From contig NZ_SJKD01000004.1 in the NCBI RefSeq assembly GCF_004331485.1, positions 558,001 through 622,000 of the forward strand: DNA of 64,000 nucleotides, read 5' to 3'. Positions 15,850 through 24,350 of the stretch are shown piece after piece (the stretch's first letter is position 1; every line of letters starts with the position of its first letter). The DNA is from Kribbella capetownensis (GTDB taxonomy: Bacteria > Actinomycetota > Actinomycetes > Propionibacteriales > Kribbellaceae). The notes beneath the pieces were generated by a model. That model had not been told where the DNA came from. It searched no databases and saw only the letters and a program-made list of their open reading frames with translations. A program made the position numbers and the translations under genes.

Positions 15850-17103
15850 TCAGTGGCTGGTGACGACGAGTGTTGGAGGGTCGTGGACGGGGCCGGGAAC
15901 GGCGTTTGTCTCGTACGGTTGCCGCAGTCCGGGCCGCCAGGCGAGTAGCCGGGTGCGGGAGCCCGCGTTGAGGGCGATCACCAACCAGTCTCCACGCCCG
16001 GCGAATGCCAGACCGGGTTGAGACTTGGCGGGCAGTTCGATGCCCGGCACGATGTCGAGCCGGCCGGTGCCGAGCTGCATGATCGCGATGTCCATGGACG
16101 GGAGCGGGTGGCGGGCGAACTGTGAGTCTGTCGGTGCCCGTTCGATCAGGAAGGCGATCCTCGTGCCGTCAGGGCTGACGACGCCGCAGCAGGCTGGGCG
16201 CGGCAGAGGGGATCCGATGGTTTCCCCGCCGGCGATCGCCCGGCGCCGGAGCATGCACGGTGATGTGTCGTCGTCACAGCCACTGGTCCACAGGACTTGG
16301 CCTGCGCCGGCCGCGAGCGGCGCCACGTGTTGTTCGAGCTTTGCCAGCAACCGACCGGTCCGTGCGTCGACGAGCGCGAGCCACGTCGGTGAGATCCCCG
16401 GATCGGGCTGCATCTGGCCGACGATCGTGTCGCCCACGATTGCGGATGCGTAGAAGCCGTGCGGGAGCCGCACCCGCTGCCCGCCGGCGACCGGAGTGAT
16501 CGTCGCATACGGGTTGTCGATGTCACTGGCGAAGGAAGCGATCCACACCCGATTGCCATCGGTCAGCGGTGACTCGGTCGGACCGAGTGGGCGGATGACA
16601 TTCACCTGGTGATCGACGCTGATGCGCAACATCGCGTAGGGAGCCGTCTCGTCGCACGCCCCGGTGGTCGCGTACGCCGTGATCGGATCGCTTGCCAGCA
16701 CTGCGGCGTACTCGCCCGGGCGGACGACTGCGTCAGGCAAGGTCGTCGCTTCGCCGCTGTCGAACCCGACGAGTCGGAGTCGATCTCCACCGAGCAGTAC
16801 CTCGATCCCGGTGTGCTCCGCGGGTGGCGCACTCGACACGATCGGCAGCAGGGTGTCCGCTCCGCAGGCGCCGGGTGCCGTCGGCCAAGCGCGCGCCGTC
16901 CGCCCGTCTGGGACCGTGCTGATCAGGTCGGACGGAGTGGGACTCGGCACGGCCTGGTGCGAACGATCCGTCGAGGCGTGGAGGACGATCAGGGTCAGCA
17001 CCACCAGGGCCAGAATCCATCCGGCCCTCCGGCGCCCACGTCCCGAAGCCTTCCCGACTTCGAGGACCTCGTCCTGATCCGGCTCCACACCACCATGAAA
17101 CAT
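15850..17103 (-). CDS. Membrane-anchored extracytoplasmic protein of unknown function
   Basis: 417 residues. A charged cytoplasmic start of about 27 residues (ending GRGRRRAG) leads into one transmembrane segment (WILALVVLTLIVLHA), followed by a long exported domain. The domain has repeated short segments such as SPDGTRIAFLIE and GRGDWLVIAL, which look like blades of a TolB/WD-type beta-propeller, and cysteines in pairs (CGAD, CDET, CDDD, CMLRRR, CCGVV). I do not recognise the family and would not assign a function. The ATG lacks a good ribosome binding site. It sits 37 bp upstream of the region where the GH43 gene ends, on the same strand, so the two could share a transcript. Confidence 0.65.
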   Translation of the reverse strand: MFHGGVEPDQDEVLEVGKASGRGRRRAGWILALVVLTLIVLHASTDRSHQAVPSPTPSDLISTVPDGRTARAWPTAPGACGADTLLPIVSSAPPAEHTGIEVLLGGDRLRLVGFDSGEATTLPDAVVRPGEYAAVLASDPITAYATTGACDETAPYAMLRISVDHQVNVIRPLGPTESPLTDGNRVWIASFASDIDNPYATITPVAGGQRVRLPHGFYASAIVGDTIVGQMQPDPGISPTWLALVDARTGRLLAKLEQHVAPLAAGAGQVLWTSGCDDDTSPCMLRRRAIAGGETIGSPLPRPACCGVVSPDGTRIAFLIERAPTDSQFARHPLPSMDIAIMQLGTGRLDIVPGIELPAKSQPGLAFAGRGDWLVIALNAGSRTRLLAWRPGLRQPYETNAVPGPVHDPPTLVVTSH

Positions 17104-17140
17104 CGCCCGAGCCCGGAGCCGTGACTGTTTGCCGACCTGC

Positions 17141-18187
17141 TTATCTCGCCGGGACGGGCGGGAGGAACGCGGAGACGGCCGGCGTGGCGCCGTCCGTGCC
17201 CCAAACGAGTCTCGCGGCGTACATGACGCGTCTCTTGTTCGGGTCGGTCACCACGCCGTCGTACTGGCATGGCTGGTCATCTGCCGTGCACACCCAACCG
17301 TGGAGGTAGATCAGGTCCGGGCCGCCACCACCGGTCACGACGTCGGCTCCGCCGGGGCCGCACAGGCCGGTGCTGGCTTGATCCAGCAGCACATGCTCTT
17401 CCTTGTCGGCGAACGACCATGGGTCGGTCGACCGCCGCCACACGGTCGAGTAGCGGCACTGGTCGAACCAGTTCGCCGATGCCAGCAGGACGTACTGGTC
17501 GCCGCGCTTGACCATCGCCGGGTTCTCGATGCTGTCCGCGTGCCGCACCAGTTCGTGGCTGAGCTCGCCACGGCTGTGCAGGCCGTCCGCCGACAGCGGG
17601 AACATGCGGATGGTGCCGGGCGTCTTCTGCGTCTTGTACAGCAGGTAGCGCCGGCCATCGGAATCCTGGAAAGGATTCGGGTCGATCACTCCGGCGGTCG
17701 CATCGGGCCGGCCCGCGACCGGGTCCTCGCCGCCCAGGATCGGACAGATCAGGGGAGTGCCGGTCGGTGTGTAGGGGCCGCCGGGATCGTCGGCCAGTGC
17801 TGTCCCGATGCACCGTTGTCCGGCGAAGCCCTTCGCCTGCGCCGCGTAGTACAGCACCCAGCCGGCCGAGGTCTGCCAGGCATCCGGAGCCCAGACCGCG
17901 CCCGCGCCGCTGGCCCAGTCCCCCCAACCGCTCAGTGCGTTCGGCTGGGCTGTCCACGGGCCACCCGGTGTGTTGGATCGCGCGACCTCGGCCAGAGGAC
18001 CGCCGGTCATGAAGGCGTAGTAGTCGCTACCGACCCGCAACAGACCTGGGTCAGCCGCACTCGGCCCGTAGACCGGCGCGGGCACCGGCCGTCGGGCTGC
18101 AGCAGCACCGGACCCGATGGTCGACAGCAAGACAACCGCGCAAGCGGCCAACGCAACGACCATCCGCGTACCCGTTCGACCACTCAC
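17141..18187 (-). CDS. Secreted GH43-family glycoside hydrolase (beta-xylosidase/arabinanase type)
   Basis: 348 residues. Signal peptide with a hydrophobic core (VVALAACAVVLLSTIGSGAAA) and the five-bladed-propeller catalytic domain of GH43. The three expected acids are placed as in the family: D46 in SAADPGLL, D169 in VIDPNPFQ and E221 in SIENPAM. The enzyme would cleave arabinose- or xylose-containing polysaccharide outside the cell by inversion. The GTG start follows GAGGAGG at six bases. Several cysteines (QRC, LIC, QC, LC, VC, QPC) fit an exported, disulfide-bonded protein. A LacI-type operator overlaps its promoter. Confidence 0.85.
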   Translation of the reverse strand: MSGRTGTRMVVALAACAVVLLSTIGSGAAAARRPVPAPVYGPSAADPGLLRVGSDYYAFMTGGPLAEVARSNTPGGPWTAQPNALSGWGDWASGAGAVWAPDAWQTSAGWVLYYAAQAKGFAGQRCIGTALADDPGGPYTPTGTPLICPILGGEDPVAGRPDATAGVIDPNPFQDSDGRRYLLYKTQKTPGTIRMFPLSADGLHSRGELSHELVRHADSIENPAMVKRGDQYVLLASANWFDQCRYSTVWRRSTDPWSFADKEEHVLLDQASTGLCGPGGADVVTGGGGPDLIYLHGWVCTADDQPCQYDGVVTDPNKRRVMYAARLVWGTDGATPAVSAFLPPVPAR

Positions 18188-18226
18188 GCCACGCCTCCTC
18201 AGACCCGCCCGCGAATGAGAGACCCA

Positions 18227-18256
18227 ACCGTATACGCAGCTTTACAACGCTGTAAA
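18227..18256 (-). promoter_or_regulatory. Promoter with LacI-type operator TTTACAACGCTGTAAA before the GH43 gene
   Basis: The 16-bp site at 18241-18256 has 6-bp perfect arms (TTTACA/TGTAAA) and the central CG typical of LacI-family operators. On the minus strand TTTACA doubles as a -35 element, with TACGGT (18227-18232) 18 bp downstream as -10. Repressor binding would block polymerase directly. The repressor gene is not obvious in the window. Confidence 0.65.
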
Positions 18257-18362
18257 CCCAAGTTTGTCGGTCGATTGACAGTCCTTGTGACATGTCTCCC
18301 GGTCGACCGCGGCGGTCGATACGCGCCTCGGTTGATACGCCTCGCGCTTCGCTGGTGAGGGT

Positions 18363-18391
18363 TTGACACCGAGGGAAGGACCTGTCACATT
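18363..18391 (+). promoter_or_regulatory. Possible promoter TTGACA-17-CACATT at the start of the ABC exporter gene
   Basis: TTGACA (18363-18368) is a perfect -35 box and CACATT (18386-18391), after exactly 17 bp, keeps the A at position 2 and the T at position 6 of a -10 box. The first three bases are also the only early start codon (TTG) of the downstream frame, so a promoter here and a TTG start exclude each other. Confidence 0.45.
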
Positions 18392-20258
18392 CCTGCAGTG
18401 CGGGAAGGGTAAGTATTCACAGCAGCGGCGATCCCGCTCGCCGCGGGTGCTCGCGGTCGTCGAGCTGGCTCGGGCGTTTCCAGGCTGGACTGTCTTGCTG
18501 GTCGGGTGCATTGTCCTGACCGCCATCTGGCCGGCGATGTTCGCAGCGCTGGTCGCATACCTGATCACAATCCTTCCGGCTGCGGCCAGTTCGGGGTTGA
18601 ACTCAGCCGCAGTAGCCGACGTCACTTTCGCGCTGGCCGGGGCCGCGTTTGTGCTGGCAGCGCAAGAGGTGACGCGGGCCGCTTATGAGGTGGCGCGCTG
18701 GGCTCTGTACCGGCGGTACGAGGAACACTTGACCGGTCGCGTGATCCGAGCCGCCCTCGGCGCAGGCACCTTGGATGTCTTCGAGCGGCCCGACCTGGCC
18801 GCCAAGACTGACCGTGCCGTGCGCGTCGCGGGCCTCGAGCCGGGGGACCTGGTCGATGGCTTGAGCATGAAGTGGTCTCTGCAGGCTCAAGGGGTCGCGG
18901 CTGCTGTGCTGGTGGCCACCGTCTCCGTCCCGGCCGCCGCAATTCTCCTCCTGGTCTGGATCCTGGTCGGCAACAGGCTGCAGGCGAACATGCTCCGCGC
19001 CGATCAGTTCACCTGGGAAGACGCCGTACATGCCGCGAGCTACACGCACCGGATCGGACTGCGTCAGGAGTGGGCGAAGGAGGTCCGCATCTTCGGTCTC
19101 GTCGGCTGGCTGTCGGATCGCTATGGCCGCCAGACGTCCCGCCTACTCGCGGAGCTGGCCAATGCCCGCAAGGTCGGACAACGCTCTCTGACCGTGCTTC
19201 TCGGCTTGGTTGTCGTGGCCAATGCCGCCGTCGTTGCTCTGGCCACACGGGCGGCTGTGAACGGAAGCCTCGACGTGGGTGCTGTCGTCTTGCTGCTCCA
19301 GGGCATGCTGGGGATGAGCCTCCTTGCCGATCAGACCGGCGACGATCTGATCGAGTACGGCGCCAGCCGTGTCCCAGTCGTTCTGGAGCTGGAACGCGTC
19401 GTCGCCGACCACTCGTCCACCACCGCACACTCTGGCGCTGTCAGTGCGTCAGGACGTCCGGCGGAAGCGATTGTGTTCGAGGAGGTGACCTTCGGATATC
19501 CCGGAGCCGGCAAGATCATCTTCGATCGGTTGAACCTCGAGATCCGGGCGGGAACGTCAGTTGGCATCGTCGGCCTGAACGGAGCAGGCAAGACAACGTT
19601 GATCAAGCTGCTCACCGGCCTCGAAGTACCGCAGAGTGGACGGATCCTCGTCGATGGAACCGATCTTCGCGCGATCGATCAGGAATCGTGGCGGAGGTCC
19701 GTGGCGGCCATCTTTCAGGACTTCGTTCACTACGAGATGTCGGCGCGGGACAACATCGGTCTGGGTGCAGTTGAGCAGTTGACACAGCCAAGTATCGACG
19801 GGGAGATCCGTTGCGCTGCCGCACGAGCCGGCGCGGACGCCGTCCTCGGCGGGCTCCCGCATGGCTTGGACACGACGCTGTCGTCCCGACTCGAGGGTGG
19901 AGTCGACCTCTCTGGTGGTCAGTGGCAGCGGGTGGCCCTCGCCAGATCACTCCTGGCGGTTCACGGCGGCGCACGCGTTCTCGTTCTGGACGAACCAACA
20001 GCACAACTTGACGTGCGCGCCGAGGCAGACCTCTACAACAAGTTCCTCGATCTCACGGCCGGTTTGACCAGCGTCGTGATCAGCCATCGTTTCTCCACGA
20101 TCCGTCGCTCCAGCCGGATCATCGTGCTCGACGGTGGACACGTCATCGAAGACGGCAGCCATGAACGGTTGCTCGTGGCTGAGGGGGTCTACGCCCGCAT
20201 GTTCCGCAAGCAGGCGATGCGGTTCGGCTCCGGTGACGAGGAGGACATCGATGGCTGA
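18363..20258 (+). CDS. ABC exporter half-transporter (TMD-NBD), first subunit
   Basis: Up to 631 residues. An N-terminal membrane domain of five to six helices (first one VLLVGCIVLTAIWPAMFAAL) is followed from about residue 375 by an ATPase domain: Walker A GLNGAGKTT, signature DLSGGQWQRVALARS, Walker B VLVLDEPTA and H-loop SHRFST. It pairs with the next gene as a heterodimeric exporter; the cargo is unknown. The start is uncertain. TTG at 18363 is the first possible codon, but it forms part of a TTGACA promoter box; the next candidate is GTG at 18447 (VLAVVELARAF), which starts just before the first helix. The 3' end overlaps the second subunit by 8 bp. Confidence 0.82.
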   Translation: MTPREGPVTFLQCGKGKYSQQRRSRSPRVLAVVELARAFPGWTVLLVGCIVLTAIWPAMFAALVAYLITILPAAASSGLNSAAVADVTFALAGAAFVLAAQEVTRAAYEVARWALYRRYEEHLTGRVIRAALGAGTLDVFERPDLAAKTDRAVRVAGLEPGDLVDGLSMKWSLQAQGVAAAVLVATVSVPAAAILLLVWILVGNRLQANMLRADQFTWEDAVHAASYTHRIGLRQEWAKEVRIFGLVGWLSDRYGRQTSRLLAELANARKVGQRSLTVLLGLVVVANAAVVALATRAAVNGSLDVGAVVLLLQGMLGMSLLADQTGDDLIEYGASRVPVVLELERVVADHSSTTAHSGAVSASGRPAEAIVFEEVTFGYPGAGKIIFDRLNLEIRAGTSVGIVGLNGAGKTTLIKLLTGLEVPQSGRILVDGTDLRAIDQESWRRSVAAIFQDFVHYEMSARDNIGLGAVEQLTQPSIDGEIRCAAARAGADAVLGGLPHGLDTTLSSRLEGGVDLSGGQWQRVALARSLLAVHGGARVLVLDEPTAQLDVRAEADLYNKFLDLTAGLTSVVISHRFSTIRRSSRIIVLDGGHVIEDGSHERLLVAEGVYARMFRKQAMRFGSGDEEDIDG

Positions 20259-22068
20259 GAACGCCGGCAGTACCAGCCGCCTGCGGGTCATCACAACGAT
20301 GCTGCACCTGGCTTGGCAGGCAGATCGCGTCGCGGCAGTGCTTGCGTTCGTACTGGCCGGGCTCCAGGCGATCACGCAGTCGTTCTATGGTCTGTGGCTG
20401 ATGTTCATCGTTGATGGCATCCACAGTGGCAGTCCACTTCGCGTGGTGGTCGGCGCTGCCGGAGGCGTCATCTCGATCGCCGCCACTGTCAGCGTCGCGT
20501 ATGGCGCACAACGTGCCCAGTCTCGGCTCCGCGATCACACCCGGTACATGATGAACGGGCAGATTCTCAACCTGGTCGGCGCGGCGCCAACACTGGAGCT
20601 CCACGAGAGCCCACAGCATCTGAACCAGCTGGATGCGTTCCAACGAGAGGGCCATCAGCTCAGCCAGGTCCTGCCGAGGATGGTAGAACTCTGCGCCGTC
20701 ACGGTGCAGATCATCACGACCGCGGTCCTCATGGTTCGTGTCAGTCCTGTCCTCCTCGCGCTGCCGTTGTTCGCGGTGCCGTCGCTGCTCGTCAGCTTCA
20801 AGACAAGCCGGATCTTCCGCGACAGCGGCCGGCGCGCGGCCGAACCCGCCCGGCTTGCTGAGCATCTCGTAGAGCTGACGGCCACCCCGGGTGGCGCGAA
20901 GGAGGTCCGCCTCTTCAGGTTGCAAGCGGAGATGCAGTCCAGGTTTCAGCAAGCGCACCACCAGATCCGGCGCTTCGACGGGCGGGCCCAGATCCAGGCC
21001 GCCGGCTGGAGTCTTGCCGGACGACTGGTCTTCATCGCCGGATATGTAGGTTCCATCGCATTTGTGGTGCGGCAGGTCACCATCGGCGATGCGACCGTTG
21101 GCGAGGCCGCATTGATCGCGGTGCTGGCCGGCCAAGTGCTCGGGCTGGTCAGCGGTTCCAGTGAGGTCCTGCAGCTCACGATCCGCAGCCTTGTCGCCGC
21201 GGACCGGTTCGTCAGCCTGCAGGATGTCTTCGGCCGCGCGGCTCAACGTGGCCGCAGCAGGGCCGCTGAGCCCCAGCGGCTGAGTCACGGAATCTCGCTG
21301 CGCAACGTGTCCTACCGGTACGACGGAGCAGCACAGCCCGCCCTCGAGAAGATCCACTTGGACCTTCCCGCCGGCTCGACGGTCGCCGTCGTCGGCGAAA
21401 ACGGCGCCGGCAAGTCGACCCTGGTCAAACTCCTTGCCGGCCTCTACAGCCCGACCAGCGGCACCATCACCATCGACGGGGAAGATCTGGCCTCGGTCGA
21501 CCTCACCCGATGGCAGGACAGGGTTTCTGCCGCGTTCCAGGATCACGCCCGGTTCGAACTCCTGGCCCGCGAGGCCGTGGCGCTCGGAGACATCGAAACA
21601 TTGTCCGACGACACCAGTGCCGATCTGAAAGTCCTCGACGCACTCGAGCGCGCCGCCGCCACCGACGTTCTGTCCGCTCTGCCTCGCGGGCTCGACACAC
21701 AGCTCGGCTCAGGCTGGCCGGCCGGAGTAGACCTGTCTGGGGGTCAGTGGCAGAAGCTTGCGATCTCCAGAGCAATGATGCGCCGGTCTCCTGCCTTGTT
21801 GCTTCTTGACGAACCCTCAGCAGCACTGGACCCTGAAACCGAGTACCGATTGTTCGAAGCCTGGTCACACGTCGCGCAGGATCTGCGCGAGCGTGTCGGT
21901 TCCATCACTGTCCTGGTATCGCACAGATTGTCCACAGTGCGGATGGCGGACAGCATCATCGTGCTACAGCACGGAACGATCGCGGAACACGGCTCACATG
22001 AAGAACTGATCCACAAGAACGGCCTGTACGCCGAACTCTTCCATCTCCAAGCCTCCGGCTACCGATGA
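20251..22068 (+). CDS. ABC exporter half-transporter (TMD-NBD), second subunit
   Basis: 605 residues with the same architecture: membrane domain (helices near residues 30-80, 160-200 and 250-290) and a C-terminal ATPase with Walker A GENGAGKST, signature DLSGGQWQKLAISRAMM, Walker B LLLLDEPSAALD and H-loop SHRLST. Both subunits have intact ATP sites on their own chains. GAGGAGG before the ATG; the gene begins inside the stop of subunit one. Substrate might be a peptide, lipid or drug; no biosynthetic or precursor gene is next to it to decide. Two hairpins follow the stop. Confidence 0.87.
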   Translation: MAENAGSTSRLRVITTMLHLAWQADRVAAVLAFVLAGLQAITQSFYGLWLMFIVDGIHSGSPLRVVVGAAGGVISIAATVSVAYGAQRAQSRLRDHTRYMMNGQILNLVGAAPTLELHESPQHLNQLDAFQREGHQLSQVLPRMVELCAVTVQIITTAVLMVRVSPVLLALPLFAVPSLLVSFKTSRIFRDSGRRAAEPARLAEHLVELTATPGGAKEVRLFRLQAEMQSRFQQAHHQIRRFDGRAQIQAAGWSLAGRLVFIAGYVGSIAFVVRQVTIGDATVGEAALIAVLAGQVLGLVSGSSEVLQLTIRSLVAADRFVSLQDVFGRAAQRGRSRAAEPQRLSHGISLRNVSYRYDGAAQPALEKIHLDLPAGSTVAVVGENGAGKSTLVKLLAGLYSPTSGTITIDGEDLASVDLTRWQDRVSAAFQDHARFELLAREAVALGDIETLSDDTSADLKVLDALERAAATDVLSALPRGLDTQLGSGWPAGVDLSGGQWQKLAISRAMMRRSPALLLLDEPSAALDPETEYRLFEAWSHVAQDLRERVGSITVLVSHRLSTVRMADSIIVLQHGTIAEHGSHEELIHKNGLYAELFHLQASGYR

Positions 22069-22083
22069 GAACCGTGCCGCCGA

Positions 22084-22134
22084 GGCGTCCTGGCGGAGAC
22101 GCCGAGTGACTCCACCTCGAGGCGTCGAGGTGGA
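22084..22134. terminator. Two hairpins after the ABC exporter operon
   Basis: First stem GGCGTC/GACGCC (22084-22089 and 22098-22103), second a perfect 10-bp stem TCCACCTCGA/TCGAGGTGGA (22111-22134) with a GGCG loop. No U-tract follows, as is common for terminators in GC-rich actinobacteria. They start 15 bp after the exporter stop and end about 90 bp before the Dps-like gene. Confidence 0.6.
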
Positions 22135-22226
22135 AGGCTACCTCGCTCGTGGTGCTGGTGGGTGGGGATTGGTTCGGGTGGTGGGGAAAGGTCGGGCGGG
22201 GGTCGTGACACAGGGGAGGTATGGCT

Positions 22227-22724
22227 ATGGAATCTGTTGCGAACTCGGTGCAGTTGCCGCCGCTGGACAATCCGAACGAGCGGGCGGCCGTTGGTGAGGA
22301 GCTGCAGCTCATGCTGCAGGATCTGATCGATCTGTCGCTCGTCGGGAAGCAGTTGCACTGGAGCGTGTTCGGGGCGTCCGCACGCGGGGTGCATCTGTTC
22401 CTCGACGAGTTGGTCGAGGAGTGGAGCGAACTCGCGGATGTCGTCGCCGAGCGTGCGGTCACGTTGGGCTTTGTCCCGGACGGACAGAGCTCGGCGGTGG
22501 CGGCCGGGTCCCGGGTCGAACCTGTCGTGGTGCGGTCGCTGGCCGATCACGTCGTGGTCTGGGAGCTGGGTCGGCGGGTGGCGGCGGTGGCCGAGCGGAT
22601 CCGTGCACGGCTGGGCTCGATCGGTGGTGCGGATCTGGTGACGCAGGATGTACTGATCAGGGTGGTCGGGACGCTGGAGAAGCAGCAATGGCTGTTGCGT
22701 GTGCAGCTTGGTGAGAAGGCCTGA
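22227..22724 (+). CDS. Dps-like ferritin-family protein
   Basis: 165 residues of the Dps/ferritin four-helix-bundle family. GKQLHWSVFGASARGVHLFLDELVEEW holds the intersubunit ferroxidase residues (H-W, H, D, E) in Dps spacing. Expected to store iron and remove peroxide as a dodecamer, possibly with DNA protection. Two ATGs lie six bases apart; the second (22227) is preferred because GGGGAGG stands seven bases before it but only one base before the first. The stop shares a base with the start of the molybdopterin gene (TGATG), opening a four-gene coupled operon. The C-terminal half is Arg/Val-rich. Confidence 0.78.
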   Translation: MESVANSVQLPPLDNPNERAAVGEELQLMLQDLIDLSLVGKQLHWSVFGASARGVHLFLDELVEEWSELADVVAERAVTLGFVPDGQSSAVAAGSRVEPVVVRSLADHVVVWELGRRVAAVAERIRARLGSIGGADLVTQDVLIRVVGTLEKQQWLLRVQLGEKA

Positions 22725-23320
22725 TGGCTGTCACCAGAGGCTTTCACGGCCGGCGCGCCGCAGACCCTTCGCGGGTACCGCCCGGCCAGTACGTCACGCG
22801 GGACTTCCCGGTGTTGTCGGCCGGGCCGACCCCGTACCCGCAACTGGACACCTGGGAATTCACGATCCGTGGGGCTGTGGACAAGCCGGTCTCGTGGTCG
22901 TGGACGGATTTCCAGGCGTTGCCGCGCGAGCAGTTCACCGTTGACATCCACTGCGTCACGAAGTGGACGAAACTGGACGTGACCTGGTCGGGAGTCTCTC
23001 TCGACACCCTGCTTGCCGCGGTGCCGACCGAGGCGCCGTACGCCGTGGCGTTCTCCGACGGCGGCTACACCACCAACATTCCGCTGGCGGACTTGCGACG
23101 TGGAAAGGCCTGGATCGTCGACGAGTACGACGGGCGGCCGCTCGATCCGGAGCATGGTGGGCCGGCACGTCTGCTGGTGCCGCACCTGTACTTCTGGAAG
23201 AGCGCGAAGTGGATCCGTGGATTGGACCTGCGGACCGCGGATCAGCCCGGCTTTTGGGAGATGTTCGGCTATCACAACTATGGAGACCCGTGGAAAGAGC
23301 AGCGCTATTACGGCGACTGA
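22724..23320 (+). CDS. Sulfite-oxidase-like molybdopterin oxidoreductase, copy 1
   Basis: 198 residues forming only the molybdopterin-binding (SUOX/MsrP-like) domain, without heme or dimerisation domains. The molybdenum-ligating cysteine is C77 in VDIHCVTKW, and GGYTTNIPLADL, GGPARLLVPHLYFWKSAKW and the C-terminal GYHNYGDPW motif are family hallmarks. It lacks a Tat signal, so it acts in the cytosol, unlike MsrP. Coupled to the Dps-like gene by TGATG. It overlaps the reductase gene by 31 bp, which suggests that the FNR-like protein is its electron partner. Substrate unknown. Confidence 0.85.
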   Translation: MAVTRGFHGRRAADPSRVPPGQYVTRDFPVLSAGPTPYPQLDTWEFTIRGAVDKPVSWSWTDFQALPREQFTVDIHCVTKWTKLDVTWSGVSLDTLLAAVPTEAPYAVAFSDGGYTTNIPLADLRRGKAWIVDEYDGRPLDPEHGGPARLLVPHLYFWKSAKWIRGLDLRTADQPGFWEMFGYHNYGDPWKEQRYYGD

Positions 23321-24039
23321 CGTGGCAGACCGGCACGGTGATCGCGACGACCGTCGAGACTCCGCGGGTGAAGACCATCGCGCTCGCCGTGCCTGATTGG
23401 CCTGGGCACCGTGCGGGTCAGCACGTGGACGTGCGGCTGACAGCGCCCGATGGGTATCAGACGCAGCGGAGCTACTCGATCGCGTCGGCGCCCGGAGACG
23501 ACTACCTGTCGCTCACTGTCGAGCGACTCGACGATGGTGAGGTGTCTCCTTATCTGGTGGACGAGCTGCGAGGAGGCGACGAGCTCGAGTTCCGTGGTCC
23601 GGTCGGCGGACATTTCGTCTGGGACGAGGAATTCGGTGGTCCGCTGTTCTTGGTCGGCGGCGGATCCGGACTGGTTCCGTTGCGGTCGATGCTTCGGCAT
23701 CACCGCGCCATCGGGAGCCAGGTGCCTGTCCGCGTGCTGTGCTCGGCGCGCTCGCTCGAGTCGCTGATCTATCGTGAGGAGCTCATGAAGAGGGCGGCCG
23801 ACGACCTCATCGATGTCTCGATCACACTGACTCGTGAGGCCCCGAGCAGTTGGCGTGGGTACCGCGGACGCATCGACCCGGCGCTGTTGTCCACGGCCGG
23901 TTGGGCAGCTGCTGAAGAGCCACTCACCTATGTCTGCGGACCGACAGCGTTCGTCGAGACCGCGGCCGCCGGATTGGTGGCCTTGGGGTACGACGCGGGA
24001 CGGATCCGGACCGAACGCTTCGGCGGAACAGGAGTATGA
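23290..24039 (+). CDS. FNR-like FAD/NAD(P)H oxidoreductase
   Basis: 249 residues of the ferredoxin-reductase superfamily without a 2Fe-2S domain. FAD motif RSYSIAS at about residue 58 and NAD(P)-binding motif VGGGSGLVPLRSMLRH at about 110, with a terminal YVCGPTAFVETA. The start is a GTG with GGAG four bases upstream, inside the 3' end of the molybdopterin gene; no ATG is available and the homologous region (LTWQTGTV) begins soon after. It likely passes electrons between NAD(P)H and the molybdopterin subunit. The stop overlaps the DUF6510 gene by four bases. Confidence 0.83.
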   Translation: MERAALLRRLTWQTGTVIATTVETPRVKTIALAVPDWPGHRAGQHVDVRLTAPDGYQTQRSYSIASAPGDDYLSLTVERLDDGEVSPYLVDELRGGDELEFRGPVGGHFVWDEEFGGPLFLVGGGSGLVPLRSMLRHHRAIGSQVPVRVLCSARSLESLIYREELMKRAADDLIDVSITLTREAPSSWRGYRGRIDPALLSTAGWAAAEEPLTYVCGPTAFVETAAAGLVALGYDAGRIRTERFGGTGV

Positions 24040-24302
24040 CGACGATGGAACCTCTCGATGGCAATGCTCTGGCCGGCGTGATGCATGATCTCTTTGCGCG
24101 CGACATGACGACGATGGGATACAAGTGCACGAGTTGTGGCCACACCGGAGTCATGGCGGAGATGGTCGTGTACATGTCAGGACCCGGCACAGTGGCCCGC
24201 TGCAGGGGCTGTGAAACGATCCTGATGATGCTCACCGAACGCCGCGGGATGTACTGCATTGACATGTCCGGCATGGCGCAGCCAGTGCTCCCTCTGGCCT
24301 AG
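24036..24302 (+). CDS. Small zinc-ribbon protein, DUF6510 type
   Basis: 88 residues with two CxxC knuckles, CTSCGHTG and CRGCETI, about 26 residues apart, as in a rubredoxin-like zinc ribbon. I recognise it as the DUF6510 family, which accompanies sulfite-oxidase-like and FNR-like genes in actinobacteria. Fourth gene of the coupled operon (ATGA overlap). A role in metal or electron transfer is possible but unproven. An ATG nine bases downstream is an alternative start. Confidence 0.75.
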   Translation: MTTMEPLDGNALAGVMHDLFARDMTTMGYKCTSCGHTGVMAEMVVYMSGPGTVARCRGCETILMMLTERRGMYCIDMSGMAQPVLPLA

Positions 24303-24350
24303 CCCTGGCTTTGGAGTATCCACCTTCGCCCTCAGCTTGAAAGGCACCTG

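Noticed and set aside
22724..23320. Annotation of the molybdopterin protein as periplasmic MsrP
   Set aside because: No Tat signal, an FNR-like partner instead of the heme membrane protein MsrQ, and cytosolic neighbours.
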